Shown one piece after another: positions 26,177-33,397 of a DNA stretch of 64,000 bases. The first letter of the stretch is position 1, and the number at the start of each line of letters is the position of its first letter. Position numbers and translations under genes: made by a program. The stretch lies in contig JAIOOS010000010.1 of the NCBI GenBank assembly GCA_021414305.1, positions 124,001 through 188,000 on the forward strand. The letters are read 5' to 3'. The DNA is from Burkholderiales bacterium (GTDB lineage Bacteria > Pseudomonadota > Gammaproteobacteria > Burkholderiales > Burkholderiaceae_C). The notes beneath the pieces were generated by a model, which saw only the letters and a list, made by a program, of their open reading frames with translations, was not told the origin of the DNA and made no database searches.

Positions 26177-28155
26177 AGGTCGGCAAGATCGTGACCGCCG
26201 CCGAGGCGGTCAGCCTGATCCGCAGCGGCGACACCGTCGCCACCGGCGGCTTCGTCGGCATCGGCTTCGCCGAAGAGATCGCGATCGCGCTCGAGGCCCT
26301 GCATCTTTCGGGCGCGCCCGGCCGGCCCGAAAACCTCACCCTCTTCTTCGCCGCCGGCCAGGGCGACGGCAAGTCGCGCGGGCTCAACCACCTGGCGCAC
26401 CCCGGCCTCGTGAAGCGCGCGGTGGGCGGACATTGGGGCCTGATCCCCAAGCTGCAGAAGCTCGCGGTCGAGAACCGGATCGAGGCCTACAACTTGCCGC
26501 AGGGCGTGATCACGCACCTGTTCCGCGACATCGCCGGCGGCAAGCCCGGCCACCTCAGCCGGATCGGCCTCGGCACCTTCGTCGACCCGCGCCATGGCGG
26601 CGGGCGCCTGAACGCAAGCAGCCTCGACGAGCTGGTGACGCTGATGCCCGTCGACGGCAAGCAGTACCTCTTCTACAAGGCCTTCCCGATCGACGTGGCG
26701 ATCGTCCGCGGCACCACCGCCGACCCCGACGGCAACATCACCATGGAGCGCGAGGCGCTCACGCTCGAGAGCCTCTCGATCGCGATGGCGGCGCGCAACA
26801 GCGGCGGCCTCGTGATCGCGCAGGTCGAGCGCATCGCCGAGCGCGGCACGCTCAGCGCGCGCCAGGTCAAGATTCCGGGCGTGCTCGTCGATTGCGTCGT
26901 CGTTGCCGAGGCCGCGAACCACCACCAGACCTTCGCCACCGCCTACAGCGCCGCCTACTCGGGCGAGCATCGCGTGCCGGCGCGCCCCGACCGGCCGTTC
27001 GAGATGTGCCTGCGCAAGGTGATCGCCCGCCGCGCCGCGCTCGAGCTGCGGCCGAACAGCGTCGTCAATCTCGGCATCGGCATGCCGGAGGGCGTGGCCG
27101 CGGTTGCCGCCGAGGAAAAGCTGAGCGACCTGCTGACGCTCACCGCCGAGCCGGGCGTGATCGGCGGCGTTCCCGCAGGCGGCCTCGACTTCGGCGCGGC
27201 CGTCAACGCGCAGGCGATCATCGACCAGCCCTACCAGTTCGATTTCTACGACGGCGGCGGCCTCGACGTCGCCTTCCTCGGCCTCGCCCAGGCCGACGCC
27301 GAGGGCAACGTCAACGTCTCGAAGTTCGGGCCGCGCCTGGCCGGCGCCGGCGGCTTCATCAACATCAGCCAGAGCGCGCGCAAGGTCGTGTTCGTCGGCA
27401 GCTTCTCGGCCGGCCATTGCGAGATTGCGGTCGAGGCCGGCGGCCTCCGGATCGTGCGCGACGGTGGCGCGCGCAAGTTCGTGGCCGAGGTCGAGCACCG
27501 CACCTTCTCGGGCCGCCACGCCGCGGCCGGCGGCCAGGACGTGCTGTACATCACCGAGCGCTGCGTCTTTCGCCTCCGCCCCGAAGGCCTCGAGCTGATC
27601 GAGATCGCGCCCGGCGTCGACCTCGAGCGCGACGTGCTCGCGCGCATGGACTTCGCGCCCCTCGTCGGCGCCGAGCTGAAGACGATGGATGCGCGGATCT
27701 TCGGCAGCGAGCCGATGGGCCTGCGCGCCCAGCTCGTCGACATTCCGTTCGAGGCCCGCTTCAAGTACGACGCGCGGCAGAACACGCTGTTCATCAATTT
27801 CGAGCGCTTCGAGGTGCATTCGCTGGCGACGATCGAGGCGATCGCCCGCAAGGTGAACGAGATCTGCGAGCCCTTGCAGCGACGCGTCCACGCGGTCGTG
27901 AACTACGAAGGCTTCGTCCTCGCCCGCGACATCGAGGACGCATGGGCCGAGAGCGTGAGCGAGATCGTCGCCCGCCGCTACGACGGCGTCACCCGCTACA
28001 CCACCAGTGCCTTCCTGCGCGCCAAGCTCGGCGAGGCGCTGGCCCGGCGCAAGCTCGCGCCGCACATCTTCGAGAGCGAGGAGGAAGCGCTCGCCGCGCT
28101 GCCCGTCACGAGGTCCGCCAAGGCAAGCGATGCAGCTCCTTCTGACGCTGGTTGA
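26173..28155 (+). CDS. Fused acyl-CoA:acetate/3-ketoacid CoA-transferase with C-terminal extension
   Basis: 660 aa. The alpha half (1-240) and beta half (275-520) of a family I CoA-transferase are fused, as in propionate/acetate CoA-transferases. The catalytic Glu326 lies in [15 protein letters not shown], and GIGMPEGVA and [20 protein letters not shown] are characteristic. Homologues such as YdiF are near 530; the extra 130 residues here (from MDARIFG) form a separate domain with an alternating beta/alpha look. Starting with GTG inside the hmgA stop, it could move CoA onto acetoacetate, the end product of the tyrosine route. The CoA donor is unknown. Confidence 0.9.
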   Translation: MKVGKIVTAAEAVSLIRSGDTVATGGFVGIGFAEEIAIALEALHLSGAPGRPENLTLFFAAGQGDGKSRGLNHLAHPGLVKRAVGGHWGLIPKLQKLAVENRIEAYNLPQGVITHLFRDIAGGKPGHLSRIGLGTFVDPRHGGGRLNASSLDELVTLMPVDGKQYLFYKAFPIDVAIVRGTTADPDGNITMEREALTLESLSIAMAARNSGGLVIAQVERIAERGTLSARQVKIPGVLVDCVVVAEAANHHQTFATAYSAAYSGEHRVPARPDRPFEMCLRKVIARRAALELRPNSVVNLGIGMPEGVAAVAAEEKLSDLLTLTAEPGVIGGVPAGGLDFGAAVNAQAIIDQPYQFDFYDGGGLDVAFLGLAQADAEGNVNVSKFGPRLAGAGGFINISQSARKVVFVGSFSAGHCEIAVEAGGLRIVRDGGARKFVAEVEHRTFSGRHAAAGGQDVLYITERCVFRLRPEGLELIEIAPGVDLERDVLARMDFAPLVGAELKTMDARIFGSEPMGLRAQLVDIPFEARFKYDARQNTLFINFERFEVHSLATIEAIARKVNEICEPLQRRVHAVVNYEGFVLARDIEDAWAESVSEIVARRYDGVTRYTTSAFLRAKLGEALARRKLAPHIFESEEEALAALPVTRSAKASDAAPSDAG

Positions 28156-29131
28156 GCAGTACGGTCTCTGGCTCGTCTTCGCCAACGTGCTGGCGCTGCA
28201 GCTCGGCCTGCCGACGCCCGCGTATCCGACCCTGATCGTCGTCGGCGCGATGACGGCGCGCGGCGACATCACGGTCGTCCAGGTGATCGCGGTCGCCACC
28301 GCGGCCAGCCTGGTCGCCGACTTCATCTGGTACGCCGCCGGCGGCCGGCACGGTCGGCGGGTGCTCCGGTTGATGTGCCGTCTCTCGCTCTCGCCCGACA
28401 GCTGCGTCCGCCAGACGGAGAGCATCTACGAGCGCTGGGGCGCGCCGTCGCTCATGGTCGCCAAGTTCGTTCCGGGCTTTGCCGCGGTGGCGACCAGCAT
28501 GGCCGGTCTGGTGCACACCCCTCTCTGGCGCTTCGCCCTGTTCGACGCGATCGGCGCGGTGCTGTGGAGCGGCGTGGCGGTCGCGCTCGGCTGGATCTTT
28601 CGCGATGCGGTCAACGACGTGATCGCGGTGCTCGGTCAGGCGGGCCACTGGGGGCTGGTCGCGTTGGCGGTCGCGCTGGCGCTGTATCTCGCCGTCAAGG
28701 TCGTGCGCCGCCAGCGGCTGCTCCGGTCGCTGCGAATGGCACGCCTCAGTGTCGAGGAGCTGAGCGAGATGCTCGCCAACGAGGAGCAGCCGCTGATCGT
28801 CGACGTGCGCTCCCTGGCGCACCAGGAGCAGGGCCGCATCCCCGGCGCGGTGTGGATCGACAGCCATGCCTTCGAGGCGAGCCTCAAGGCCAGCGGCCTG
28901 CACGATCGTACGGCGCAGGAGGTCATCGTCTACTGCGCCTGCCCCAACGAGGCGAGCGCCGCCCTCGTCGCCAAGCGGCTCATGCGCGCGGGCTTCAAGC
29001 GGGTGCGCCCGCTGCGCGGCGGCATCGATGCTTGGATCGAGAAGGGCTACGACGTCGAGGTGGGCAAGGCCTGGGAAGGCGAGTCGGCGCAGCTGCGAAG
29101 CCGCTCGGCGCGCTCGACCGGCGTGCCGTAG
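28130..29131 (+). CDS. DedA/VTT family membrane protein fused to a rhodanese domain
   Basis: 333 aa. Residues 1-195 are a DedA (VTT) membrane domain with four or five helices and the motif [16 protein letters not shown]. Residues about 205-318 are a rhodanese domain ([27 protein letters not shown], then the active-site loop [16 protein letters not shown]). The active Cys sits in CACPNEAS in place of the usual CxxGxR loop, a form known from this fusion family. ATG at 28130 overlaps the CoA-transferase end by 26 bp. Phospholipid scrambling or thiol chemistry at the membrane is likely; the substrate is unknown. Confidence 0.9.
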   Translation: MQLLLTLVEQYGLWLVFANVLALQLGLPTPAYPTLIVVGAMTARGDITVVQVIAVATAASLVADFIWYAAGGRHGRRVLRLMCRLSLSPDSCVRQTESIYERWGAPSLMVAKFVPGFAAVATSMAGLVHTPLWRFALFDAIGAVLWSGVAVALGWIFRDAVNDVIAVLGQAGHWGLVALAVALALYLAVKVVRRQRLLRSLRMARLSVEELSEMLANEEQPLIVDVRSLAHQEQGRIPGAVWIDSHAFEASLKASGLHDRTAQEVIVYCACPNEASAALVAKRLMRAGFKRVRPLRGGIDAWIEKGYDVEVGKAWEGESAQLRSRSARSTGVP

Positions 29132-29526
29132 CGGCGGCTGGCCTCGTCGCCTCGCCGGCGGAAATGGCGGATCGCCGCCGAAAGGTAGCGCTCGCCGTTC
29201 GGCGCCTTCGCCAGCTCGCGCGCCGCCCAGCAATCGGCCGCGGCTTCGTCGGCGGTGGCGAGCGCGATGTGGCCGTACTCGTGCACGAGGTAGAAGTGCT
29301 CGACGCCGGGGTCGCTCTTTCTCGCCAGCTCCACTACCCGCGGACAGACGTAGATCGTCGGCGGGTCGAGGCGCGAGACGGCGATGTCGCCGCCGGTCTC
29401 GTCGCATTCGCGGATCACCGGAACGGCCGCCAGCGCTCCGGTGGGGCGCCACTGCGCATGCGCGTTGCCGGCGGCGACGGCCAGGAAGGCGAGGGTCGTC
29501 AGGCAGGCGCGGGGCGAACGGATCAC
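29047..29526 (-). CDS. Exported HEYGH-motif protein
   Basis: 159 aa with signal peptide (MIRSPRACLTTLAFLAVAAGNAHA) from a GTG start. The motif FYLVHEYGHIALATADEAAADCW combines HExxH with a downstream Glu/Asp-rich helix (EAAAD), as in zinc metallopeptidases of the M48-like or DUF-metalloprotease type. At 135 mature residues it is a very small protease candidate. The last 85 bp are antisense to the rhodanese part of the neighbouring gene. Function unproven. Confidence 0.72.
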   Translation of the reverse strand: MIRSPRACLTTLAFLAVAAGNAHAQWRPTGALAAVPVIRECDETGGDIAVSRLDPPTIYVCPRVVELARKSDPGVEHFYLVHEYGHIALATADEAAADCWAARELAKAPNGERYLSAAIRHFRRRGDEASRRYGTPVERAERLRSCADSPSQALPTSTS

Positions 29527-29576
29527 GGCGGTCTCGAGGCGGCCTTCGCAGTGTGCGCTGTCGGCCCGGGCCAGTC

Positions 29577-29607
29577 ACTCTTATCATGCAAGTAACAAGA
29601 GTATGAT
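29577..29607 (+). promoter_or_regulatory. Promoter/operator before HxlR gene
   Basis: An AT-rich island in very GC-rich DNA. actctt (29577-29582) and aagagt (29597-29602) form an inverted repeat 14 bp apart, and TATGAT at 29602-29607 is a good -10 box 7 bp before the ATG. No strong -35 is visible. Because -10 is so near the start codon, the transcript would be leaderless or nearly so. The repeat is a plausible autoregulatory site for the HxlR product. Confidence 0.5.
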
Positions 29608-29613
29608 TCGCCG

Positions 29614-30159
29614 ATGCAACGCAAAAGCTTCGCCGACATGCCCTGCCCGATCGCTCGCAGCCTCGAGCAGGTGGGCGAGTGGTGGAGCATCCTGATCCTG
29701 CGCGACGCCTTCGCCGGCAAGACCCGGTTCGACGAGTTCCAGCAGAGCCTGGGCATCGCCTCGAACATGCTGACCCGGCGCCTGGCCGGGCTGGTGGAGT
29801 CGGGCATGCTCGAGCGGCGCCTCTACAGCGAGCGGCCGCCGCGACACGAGTACGTGCTCACCGAACGCGGCCGCGACTTCCGCACCGTGCTGATCGCGCT
29901 GCTCGCGTTCGGCCAGCGACACTTCGCGGTCGAGGGCGGCGGCGGCGCCCGCGTCGTCGACGTCGAGACCGGCGAGATCGCCGAGCCGATGCTGGTCGAC
30001 CGGCGTTCGGGCAAGCCATTGGCCGAGCCGCACTTCCGGATCGTTCGCGGCAAGCTCCCGGCCTCGCCACTGGCGAAGCCGGCACGGCCGGCGGAAAGCG
30101 CCGGCTTGCTCGCGGCGGCGCCGCCGGCGCGGCCCGCACCCCGCAGGGTGCGCGCATGA
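29614..30159 (+). CDS. HxlR family transcriptional regulator
   Basis: 181 aa winged-helix regulator. Diagnostic: CPIARSLEQVGEWWSILILRDAF, FDEFQQSLGIASNMLTRRLAGL, ERPPRHEYVLTERGRDF. The N-terminal Cys (CPIA) is the usual sensing residue in this family. The C-terminal 35 residues are Ala/Pro-rich and unstructured. Its stop overlaps the MATE gene start (ATGA), so it is very likely the operon's own regulator, perhaps reacting to an electrophile or drug. Confidence 0.92.
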   Translation: MQRKSFADMPCPIARSLEQVGEWWSILILRDAFAGKTRFDEFQQSLGIASNMLTRRLAGLVESGMLERRLYSERPPRHEYVLTERGRDFRTVLIALLAFGQRHFAVEGGGGARVVDVETGEIAEPMLVDRRSGKPLAEPHFRIVRGKLPASPLAKPARPAESAGLLAAAPPARPAPRRVRA

Positions 30160-31583
30160 GCAGCCTCGCCGTCGACCTGCCCGTGGCTCCCGCGGAAGTT
30201 GCAAGCCCCGCTCCGGCGCCGGCCGAGGCGATGAGCCCGCGCACCCGTCGCCTGCTGCAGGGCGCGATCGTGCCGACGCTGCTGCTGATGGCCTGGCCGA
30301 ACATCCTGGTGATGACGGCGCAGGCCTCCACCGGCCTGATCGAGACCTGGTGGGTCTCGAAGCTCGGCACCGACGCGCTCGCCGGCATGGCGCTCGTGTT
30401 CCCCGGCTTCATGATGATGCAGATGCTCTCGGCCGGCGCCATCGGCGGCGGCATCTCCTCGGCGGTGGCGCGCGCCCTCGGCGCGAACCGCCGCGCCGAT
30501 GCCGACGCGCTGGTGCTGCACGCGCTGCTCATCAACCTCGGCCTCGGCGTCCTCACCTCGGCGCTGTTCCTGATCTGGGGCCGGCCGATCTACGCGGCGA
30601 TGGGCGGCGAAGGCGCCTCGCTCGAGGCCGCGCTCGCCTACTCGAACGTCGTCTTCGTCGGCAACCTGCTCGTCTGGCTGATGAACGCCCTCGCCAGCCT
30701 GATCCGCGGCACCGGCAACATGCTCGTGCCCTCGCTTGCCGTCTGCCTGAGCGTCGTGCTGCTGGTGCCGCTCTCGCCGCTGCTGATCTTCGGCTGGGGG
30801 CCGATCCCGGCGCTGGGCATCGCCGGCGGCGGCCTCGCGGTGGTGCTGACGACGGCGCTGACCGCGGCCGTGCTCGGCTGGTACATCGTCTCGGGCCGCT
30901 CGGTGGTGCGCCTGCGCCGCGCCCGACTGAAGGGGCCGATGTTCGCCGACATCCTTCGCGTCGGCGGCGTCGGCGCGATCAGCACGCTGCAGACCTCCCT
31001 CACCGTGGCGCTGACGACGGCCCTGGTCGGCGCGCACGGCGGACCGAACGCCGTCGCCGGCTTCGGCACCGGGGCGCGCCTCGAGTACCTGCTGATCCCG
31101 CTGGTGTTCGGCCTGGGCGCGCCGATGGTCGCGCTGGTGGGCACCAACATCGGCGCCGGGCAGCCGCGCCGGGCCCTGCGCATCGCCCTCACCGGCGGCG
31201 CGCTGGCGTTCGCGCTGACCGAGGCGGTGGGCCTGGCCGCCGCGATCTGGCCCGAGGCCTGGCTCGGCCTCTTCGGCCACGACCCGCAGATGCTCGAGGC
31301 CGGCGCGGCCTACCTGCGCGTCGTCGGGCCGACCTACGGCTTCTTCGGCCTCGGCCTCTCGCTCTACTTCGCCTCGCAGGGCGCGGGGCGCCTCGCCTGG
31401 CCGCTGGTCGGCGGAATGGTGCGGATGCTGATCGCGGTCGGCGGCGGCTGGCTCGCCCTCACCCTCACCGGCTCGCTGGCCTGGGCCTTCGCCGCGCTCG
31501 CGCTGGCGCTGGTGACCTACGGGTCGATCGTGGGCGGCGCCATCGCCTCCGGCGTCTGGTTCGGGGCGCGGCAGGCGCGGTAA
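30156..31583 (+). CDS. MATE family efflux transporter
   Basis: 475-residue membrane protein, twelve hydrophobic helices in two similar halves, with an N-terminal Pro/Ala-rich cytoplasmic tail of about 30 residues. Features: GLIETWWVSKLGTDALAGMAL, ASLIRGTGNMLVPS, and the related segment GAPMVALVGTNIGAGQPRRA in the second half. Drug or metabolite export by Na+ or H+ antiport; coupled to the HxlR gene. Confidence 0.93.
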   Translation: MSSLAVDLPVAPAEVASPAPAPAEAMSPRTRRLLQGAIVPTLLLMAWPNILVMTAQASTGLIETWWVSKLGTDALAGMALVFPGFMMMQMLSAGAIGGGISSAVARALGANRRADADALVLHALLINLGLGVLTSALFLIWGRPIYAAMGGEGASLEAALAYSNVVFVGNLLVWLMNALASLIRGTGNMLVPSLAVCLSVVLLVPLSPLLIFGWGPIPALGIAGGGLAVVLTTALTAAVLGWYIVSGRSVVRLRRARLKGPMFADILRVGGVGAISTLQTSLTVALTTALVGAHGGPNAVAGFGTGARLEYLLIPLVFGLGAPMVALVGTNIGAGQPRRALRIALTGGALAFALTEAVGLAAAIWPEAWLGLFGHDPQMLEAGAAYLRVVGPTYGFFGLGLSLYFASQGAGRLAWPLVGGMVRMLIAVGGGWLALTLTGSLAWAFAALALALVTYGSIVGGAIASGVWFGARQAR

Positions 31584-31633
31584 CAGGCCGGTAACGCACG
31601 GGGTCCTAAGGTCGCGGCCGAAGGAGAACCCCG

Positions 31634-32623
31634 ATGCACTCGAAGACAGGATCCCTGTGGCTCGCGGCAGCGCTCGCGCTCGCCGGCTGCGACAAGGCGG
31701 CGCCGCCGAGCGGCCCCGCGGCGGGCCCGGCCAAGGCGGGCGTCGTCGTGACGACCGATGCCACCGTCTCGGCGGAACAGGTCGCGCGCCAGGCCCGAGG
31801 CGACGTCTCGTGCCCGGCGCGGACAGCGACCGCGGCGCGCCCCGGCGAAGCGCCGGTCGACGACGTGATGGGCGTCCGGCCCGGGCTGACCTACGAGGAA
31901 GCGGCGGCCACGGTGCTGTGCGCCCACGAGCTGCTCGTGCTCGACACGCAGCCGCTGCGCGGCTTCGACATCAAGTCGTTCGGACAGAAGGTCCGCCAGG
32001 GCTTCAGCGCCCGCTTCGCCGAGGAGCGGGTGGCGAAGACGAGCAAGCAGATCCTGCAGGAGATGCAGCGCGACGCGATGGCGCGCGGCGCCAACGCGGT
32101 GCGCGAGGACTTCCTGCCCGGCCAGTCGCGCTGGTACGTCGGCACGATGGGCGTTCCCGGCCAGGAACGGGTGCTGAGCGTCGGCCGCGAGGAGCGCTAC
32201 GCCGCCGACCAGAGCCCGACGGTGGATGCGCTCAGGGCGGCGCTGCGCAAGAAGTACGGCGCCACGCCGACACGCGAGCTCGCGGCCGGCCCGACGCAGA
32301 TGCCGACGCTGCGCTGGGCGCACGATCCGGCCGGCCGGATCGTCGCCGCCGGCACGCCGCTGTTCGCCCGCTGCGTCGGCCATCCGGATCCCAAGGTCGG
32401 CATCAGCCTCAACCCGGACTGCGGCGTGGTCGTCGAGGCGCTGCTCGTTCCGCGCAAGGACAACCCCGATCTCGTCGACCGGCTGCTCGTCAGCGTCGTC
32501 GACCAGGGCGGCGGCTACCGGATGATCGCCGCCACCGAGCAGGCGCTGGCGCAGGCCGACCAGCAGCGGCGCGCGCAGGAAGTGGAGAAGGCGGCGAAGA
32601 CGGGCAAGGGGCCGTCGCTCTAG
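31634..32623 (+). CDS. Lipoprotein of unknown function
   Basis: 329 aa with lipobox LALAGC (lipidated Cys near residue 19). An Ala/Pro-rich linker follows, then a folded part with CPARTATAARPGEAPVDDVMG, EEAAATVLCAHELLV, and a Cys pair in RCVGHPDPKVGISLNPDCG. AGGAG lies 8 bases before the ATG. 50 bp after the MATE gene and possibly in the same unit. No known family. Confidence 0.8.
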   Translation: MHSKTGSLWLAAALALAGCDKAAPPSGPAAGPAKAGVVVTTDATVSAEQVARQARGDVSCPARTATAARPGEAPVDDVMGVRPGLTYEEAAATVLCAHELLVLDTQPLRGFDIKSFGQKVRQGFSARFAEERVAKTSKQILQEMQRDAMARGANAVREDFLPGQSRWYVGTMGVPGQERVLSVGREERYAADQSPTVDALRAALRKKYGATPTRELAAGPTQMPTLRWAHDPAGRIVAAGTPLFARCVGHPDPKVGISLNPDCGVVVEALLVPRKDNPDLVDRLLVSVVDQGGGYRMIAATEQALAQADQQRRAQEVEKAAKTGKGPSL

Positions 32624-32985
32624 GGCTCGAAGCCGGCGCGGCCTGCTGGTCTTCGGAGCCAGCGAGCGGCTGTCTGCTGCAATCGAAAGGGCAGCGACGG
32701 GCGTTGCGTCTGGGGCCACGATGGGCCACTCATGTGCGAACGGCCAGTGTCTGCCTCAGACTACTTGCGGCCACTCAGGAACCAAGGTTGAGTGACTGCT
32801 CTCGTTAGGAGCGGACCTTCGGCAACACGGTCCGCGCTGACTGAATGGGCGCATTGCTCGCTATACGCGGGGCGGGCACCGAGCACCTGGTTGGCCTTCG
32901 GCCTTCGCGTCACGAGGCCCATCGCTCGCGGCCGTTCCCTTGAGCTAGACGGGGACGGCGGAGACCGCCGCCCCCAAAACGCCGC
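32624..32985. other. Gene-poor left flank of the accessory island
   Basis: 362 bp without a credible gene. Its composition is less GC-rich and more irregular than the neighbouring coding DNA, with many short inverted segments, for example cggcgg and ccgccg around 32957-32971. No tRNA, transposase fragment or attachment repeat was recognised. It is likely degenerate sequence marking the boundary between the lipoprotein gene and the island. Confidence 0.4.
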
Positions 32986-33171
32986 TCAACGATTGCTGTT
33001 CGGCGTGACTTTCACGGGCGTCCAGGCGTGGCCTGGCTTTGTCGTGGGCGGTAACGGGCGGTGGTCCGGAACCGTCGTGTAGTTCGGCTGCCTACCGCCC
33101 CTGGGACCCACCTCTTGGAAGATCCCACCCTGATTGCCGGTGCTCTGACCGGGCTTCTTCGCTGCTGCCAT
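32986..33171 (-). CDS. YjzC-like small protein, 61 aa
   Basis: A Lys/Ala start (MAAAKKPGQSTGNQGG), then IFQEVGPRGGRQPNYTTVP and PLPPTTKPGHAWTPVK: a Gly/Pro-rich, cysteine-free peptide with the VGPRGG and PPTxKPG elements seen in YjzC-type small proteins. A strong AAGGAG lies 6 bases before the ATG at 33171, which supports expression. Function of the family is unknown. It diverges from the candidate small RNA and is the last gene before the ietS tail. Confidence 0.68.
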   Translation of the reverse strand: MAAAKKPGQSTGNQGGIFQEVGPRGGRQPNYTTVPDHRPLPPTTKPGHAWTPVKVTPNSNR

Positions 33172-33236
33172 ATCAATCTCCTTGTGAGAAAAGGCAGTTG
33201 AGAAACCCGGAACATCGAAAACCTCTATTGGCTGGG

Positions 33237-33355
33237 CGCGACCATCTTGTGTATGGTCGCGTTGCGTGCAACAGCAGGCGACAGGCTTCTCCGGGATCGG
33301 TGACCTGTCTGAGCCGCTCAAGGGAGGTCTAGTCCCTTGAGCGGCTTTTTCTTTC
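33237..33355 (+). ncRNA. Candidate structured small RNA with terminator
   Basis: Three successive perfect inverted repeats on the plus strand: cgcgaccat/atggtcgcg (33237-33245, 33253-33261), gacagg/cctgtc (33280-33285, 33304-33309) and a 13-bp stem gccgctcaaggga/tcccttgagcggc (33313-33325, 33333-33345) followed directly by TTTTTCTTTC. The last is a textbook intrinsic terminator, but no plus-strand protein gene precedes it. A possible promoter is TTGGCT (33228-33233), 18 bp spacer, TATGGT (33252-33257), which would give a transcript of about 90 nt starting near 33264 and keeping the second and third stems. No known RNA family was recognised. Confidence 0.5.
33313..33355 (+). terminator. Intrinsic terminator (13-bp stem, T-tract)
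   Basis: Perfect 13-bp stem with a 7-nt loop (ggtctag) and a T-rich tail of TTTTTCTTTC reading on the plus strand. It is the best intrinsic terminator in the window. Read on the minus strand it has no T-tract, so it does not serve ietS. Confidence 0.8.
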
Positions 33356-33359
33356 ATGC

Positions 33360-33378
33360 CGGTGGCGATCGGCCACCG
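33360..33378 (-). terminator. Possible hairpin terminator of ietS
   Basis: cggtggc (33360-33366) and gccaccg (33372-33378) form a 7-bp GC stem with a 5-nt loop, 20 bp beyond the ietS stop on the minus strand. There is no T-tract, so termination would be weak or Rho-assisted. Confidence 0.3.
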
Positions 33379-33397
33379 CGCGCGCATCCGGTCTGCT

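Noticed and set aside
32624..33235. Possible tRNA or attachment site at the island edge
   Set aside because: No cloverleaf with a T-arm (GTTCRANNC) and acceptor stem could be built, and no direct repeat was matched with the right flank.
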